From Pneumocystis sp. 'macacae' (lineage: Eukaryota; Ascomycota; Pneumocystomycetes; Pneumocystales; Pneumocystaceae), in the NCBI GenBank assembly GCA_018127085.1, contig CM030729.1, positions 186,001 to 250,000 on the forward strand: a DNA stretch of 64,000 nt, read 5' to 3'. The notes under the pieces are model-generated. The model had not been told where the DNA came from, searched no databases, and saw only the letters and a program-made list of their open reading frames with translations. The position numbers and the translations under genes were made by a program. This document shows, one piece after another, positions 60,814-64,000 of this stretch (positions within the stretch are counted from its first letter, which is position 1; each line of letters opens with the position of its first letter).

Positions 60814-63498
60814 ATGGGATCATATAGTAGTTCTTCTGATGCAGAAAGTGATAATGATGGGTTTGATAGTTTAGATTCGGAAGAACAAGAAGCATCAGGT
60901 CTTTTTTTAAAACGACGTAAAAGATATCGTAGGAAAAATGAGAAAGACAGTGCTATGTTAGGAGTTTTTGCTGATGAAAGTGATGACAATATGTCTGGAT
61001 TGTCAGAAAAACAGCTAAGATATAAGTATATAGCTTTTAGAATTAAAAAAATGGTTAATTTTATACAGACATGTTCGTTTTACGTCTTCAAAAGATTTAG
61101 ATGATTTAGGTAGTCTAAATGAAAGATATTCTACACCGAAATCTTCAGAAGGTGTAAGAATAGTCGATAAGAATAAGTTAAAATATTCTTCTGGCGGCTC
61201 AAAAATGCTATATGATACTTCAGATGAGTTACAAATGTTAATATCTTTTGAACCTTTTAAAGTATTGAAAATAACTAGTTTAAGGTCATCAAGTAATTTC
61301 AAAAGTTCTGGATTCGGAGCAAAGATAATGGAAAAAATGGGATACATTGCTGGTAAAGGTTTAGGATCTCAAGGACAGGGTATCTTGAATCCTGTAGAAA
61401 CAAAAATAAGGCCTATAAGAGCGGGCCTTGGTTCAATAAAAGAAAGAACACAACAAGATATTGAGGAGTCAAGACGACGAAATGGAGAAGTCGATGAGGA
61501 TCAAAAAAGCCACTATTCAAAAAGTTTATCTGAGCATAAGCAAGAAAAAAAGTATAAAGAAAAAATAAAATATAAAACAGCAAGTGAAATTGCAGGTGGA
61601 ATGGAAGTTCCTCGTGTTCTTCAGCAAATAATTGATATGACTGGGAAAGATGTTAAACTAATTGAAAATATATCTGGAACTATGTCTATCCCAGTAACTT
61701 TAAGTCATAATGATGAAATATATCAAATATCGCAGATTGCTAGACGTGATTTAGAAATGCATGCTACTGAATGGAAACAATTGCAAGATCGCAAGACATA
61801 TATTGAAATGGAAGAAAATAGGATAAATGAAAAAGTAAATCAAGAATCTGTAAGAATTCAAGAACTTGAAAAAATTATAGAAGAAATTGAAAAAATAGAA
61901 CTATTTTGTAAAAATAATCCGAAAAGTAGCCTTGAAATATTGAATGATGTTTCTGAAATGTTAGAAAGAATTCAAATAGAATTCTCTGAAGAAATTGAAA
62001 CATACCATTTGGATGAAGTCGTTGTTTCTATCCTTTTCCCAATAGTATGCTTACAAATTTATTTGTATTGATTTTTTTAACTTTAAGTTTAGGTAAAACA
62101 GGTATTTCTATCATGGAAACCTTTAGAAGAACCTACTTTTGTCTTAAATCTTTTTTGTAAATGGAAAGATATTCTGAGGATAAAAAGTATGTTTAATTTA
62201 GATGAAATAGATGATTCCTTTTCATTAAAGCAAAGGTAATTAACTATACTTAAATGGATAAATACTAATATTATTAAAGAACTATGACACCATTTGAAAA
62301 TATGTTGCAATATTTATGGGTTCCTCAAGTTCGATCAGCGATTAATAATACATGGGATCCTCATAATCCATCTTCCGTTCTTCTTCTTTTTGAATCATGG
62401 AAAAGCTTATTATCACCATTTATTCAAGACTTTATATTAAACCAATTAATATTTCCAAAACTTCAAAGGTCTGTTTCTGATTGGAATCCTCGAGATTTTA
62501 TTAAGAAAAAGGGTCATCAACTTCCACATATTTGGCTTTTTCCTTGGTTACCTTTATTGAAAGAAAATACAGAAACTTTAATTGATAATGTTAAAAGAAA
62601 ATTTAAAACAATACTAAGTTCATGGAATATACAAGATGGTCCTATAGAAGAATTGAATGCATGGAAGGAAATTTTCGGTGAGAGTCAATTTGAAAAGTTA
62701 ATGTTAAATTATTTGTTACCCAAATTATCTACATGTCTTCGTCTGGATTTTCATGTTGACCCAAGTGATCAAAAATTAGAACCTCTGGAATGGGTGTTTT
62801 CTTGGCGGGATTTTTTTAAACCTTCAGTATTTGATCGATTATTTGCAGTAGAGTTTTTTCCAAAGTGGATGGATATACTTTATTTATGGCTCACTGATTC
62901 GCATTGTAACTATGCACAAGTTAGTGAATGGTTTGTATTTTATAAGGATTTTTCGCTTGTTTACTTAATTTAGGTATCAATGGTGGCAGCAAGTATTTCC
63001 TCCAGAATTACTTAAAATGCCTATGATTCGTGAATCTTTTGTAAAGGGATTAGATATGATGCATCAGGCACTTAATCTTGGAAAAGATGTTTCTGAAAAG
63101 TACCTTTATTTTATTTTTATTTTTAATTATTTACAATTAATAGATTACCTCCTCCTGTAATTGATTTTATAGATTCTATAGAAATGAAAACTAAAGAAAA
63201 TCCAATACCTGAGAGATATGGAAAACAACTTGGTGTTGAAGATATTAAATTTAAAGATGTTGTTGAAGGATTTTGTGTAGAACACGACCTTATTTTAATA
63301 CCTTTGCGAAAAGCACATGAAGATACTGGAAACCCTCTCTTTAGAATTACAGCGAGTGCAAGCGGCACCGGAGGCATTATTGTATATATTAAAGGAGATG
63401 TTGTTTGGGTACAGAATTTGAAAAATAAAAATGAATTTAGTCCTCAATCTTTAAATCATATCTTAACTTTAGCACAAAGATCAAGTTATCGGATATAA
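60814..63498 (+). CDS. G-patch splicing factor TFIP11/Ntr1 (Spp382)
   Basis: This factor activates the Prp43 helicase for spliceosome disassembly. Exon 1 (60814) reads MGSYSSSSDAESDNDGFDSL with an acidic N-terminus. After an intron at about 61027-61069 it continues VRFTSSKDLDDLGSLNERYS. The G-patch is GFGAKIMEKMGYIAGKGLGSQGQGI. Later come KTASEIAGGMEVPRVLQQIIDMTG (the TFIP11 family signature), a coiled coil, and the GCF-like repeat region WNPRDFIKKKGHQLPHIW, WLPLLKENTETLIDNV. The C-terminal region ends with FRITASASGTGGIIVYIKGDV and ITVLAQRSS-like text at 63498. Introns near 62040-62094, 62235-62283, 62934-62975 and 63098-63142. Confidence 0.9.
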
Positions 63499-63648
63499 TT
63501 AACATTAATATAAAGAATATCATTTTATATATTGAATTTAAGGATTGTTGTATTTTTATTATAAAAAAGATAAATATTAAAAATATTTCTTCATTGCGAA
63601 ACGACGGATTTTCAACTACTTAGGCAAGTTTTATTCAAAATTTGTAAA

Positions 63649-64000
63649 ATGCGTGCTATAAAAAATGCGTATACTTATTTGACATCTAAAGATTCTTATA
63701 TATATCCCGAACCATCTTCTATGTTAATTTCTATGATGTCAACAGAGTTATCTGCACTTAAAAATTTAGAAAAGCAGACAAAAAATATTCAAGGGTCTGA
63801 TGAAAATATTCCAAAAAATAGATCAAAATCAAAATCACCAGTGAGTTTTGCGCAACATCCAGGCATTTATACGTTTTCTTTCATATTTATTTGTTAACAT
63901 TTTAATTGAAGTGAATATAAAAACTCAAGACCAAAATACAGGCTACAGTTCATATTTTGGATATGAGAGGGTTTTTATAAGGTTTAAGGGATTTATTAGT
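63649..64000 (+). CDS. Partial unrecognised protein at the right edge
   Basis: A new plus-strand frame starts at 63649 (MRAIKNAYTYLTSKDSYIYP) and reads EPSSMLISMMSTELSALKNLEKQTKN, then SKSKSPVSFAQHPGIYT. A donor near 63872 may splice through to EYKNSRPKYRLQFIF near 63914, and the gene probably continues past the window. The family is not recognised, and no membrane segment is seen in the visible part. Confidence 0.45.

Overview
The window looks like a nuclear segment of an AT-rich, intron-dense ascomycete of the Taphrinomycotina, most likely a Pneumocystis species. The evidence is very compact genes, many introns of roughly 30-60 nt with GT...AG ends and CTAAY/CTGAC branch sites, AT-rich codons and intergenic DNA, and proteins that most resemble Schizosaccharomyces pombe families (Chk1, Rad50, Rad1, Mlo3/Yra1, Dsc2). 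This assignment comes from recognising the protein families, not from a database search. Gene models were read by hand. Exon ends are the least certain part.

Layout. 1-20 kb: ubc11 (partial), chk1, rad50, gcn5, an OST5-like subunit, rad1, a Rax1-like RGS protein, an XPG-family nuclease, a GPI-anchored GH17 glucanase with heptad repeats, and a TEA/ATTS transcription factor. 20-32 kb: CTNNBL1, an RBM42-like protein, an SLC35C2-like transporter, a Pus9-like pseudouridine synthase, a small zinc-ribbon protein, OST4, VPS24 and a PGA2-like protein. 32-38 kb: a sharply GC-rich island with mlo3/YRA1, a CENP-S (mhf1) gene on the minus strand, a glycerol-3-phosphate acyltransferase and the 3' half of GDP-mannose pyrophosphorylase. 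39-64 kb: an F-box/WD40 protein, an unrecognised large membrane protein, a mini SRP40, sec3, dsc2, Mn-SOD, an IQ-motif protein, vms1, an epsin, TFIIE-beta, psf3, TFIP11/Ntr1 and a partial gene at the right edge.

The most striking feature is the GC island at about 32.1-37.8 kb. It carries ordinary fungal housekeeping genes with ordinary short introns, yet coding, intron and intergenic DNA are all strongly GC-enriched. The change of composition happens inside genes: mpg1 is AT-rich at its 5' end and GC-rich at its 3' end, and the 5' end of mlo3 is milder than its 3' end. The + strand is C-rich to the left and G-rich to the right, with the switch inside the acyltransferase coding region near 34.9 kb. 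The island also holds a roughly 700-bp alternating purine-pyrimidine inverted-repeat tract and a degenerate TTAGGG-like, G-quadruplex-capable spacer. This pattern is more like a local recombination, gene-conversion or replication-initiation centre than transferred DNA, but that is inference.

Functional themes include the DNA damage response and replication (chk1, rad50, rad1, XPG nuclease, mhf1, psf3), splicing and RNA export (CTNNBL1, RBM42, TFIP11, mlo3), ER glycosylation (OST4, OST5, GDP-mannose synthesis) and membrane traffic (VPS24, Sec3, epsin, Dsc2). Several short genes (OST4, OST5, PGA2-like, zinc-ribbon, CENP-S) are spliced or too small to show as long reading frames. They were found by reading both strands.
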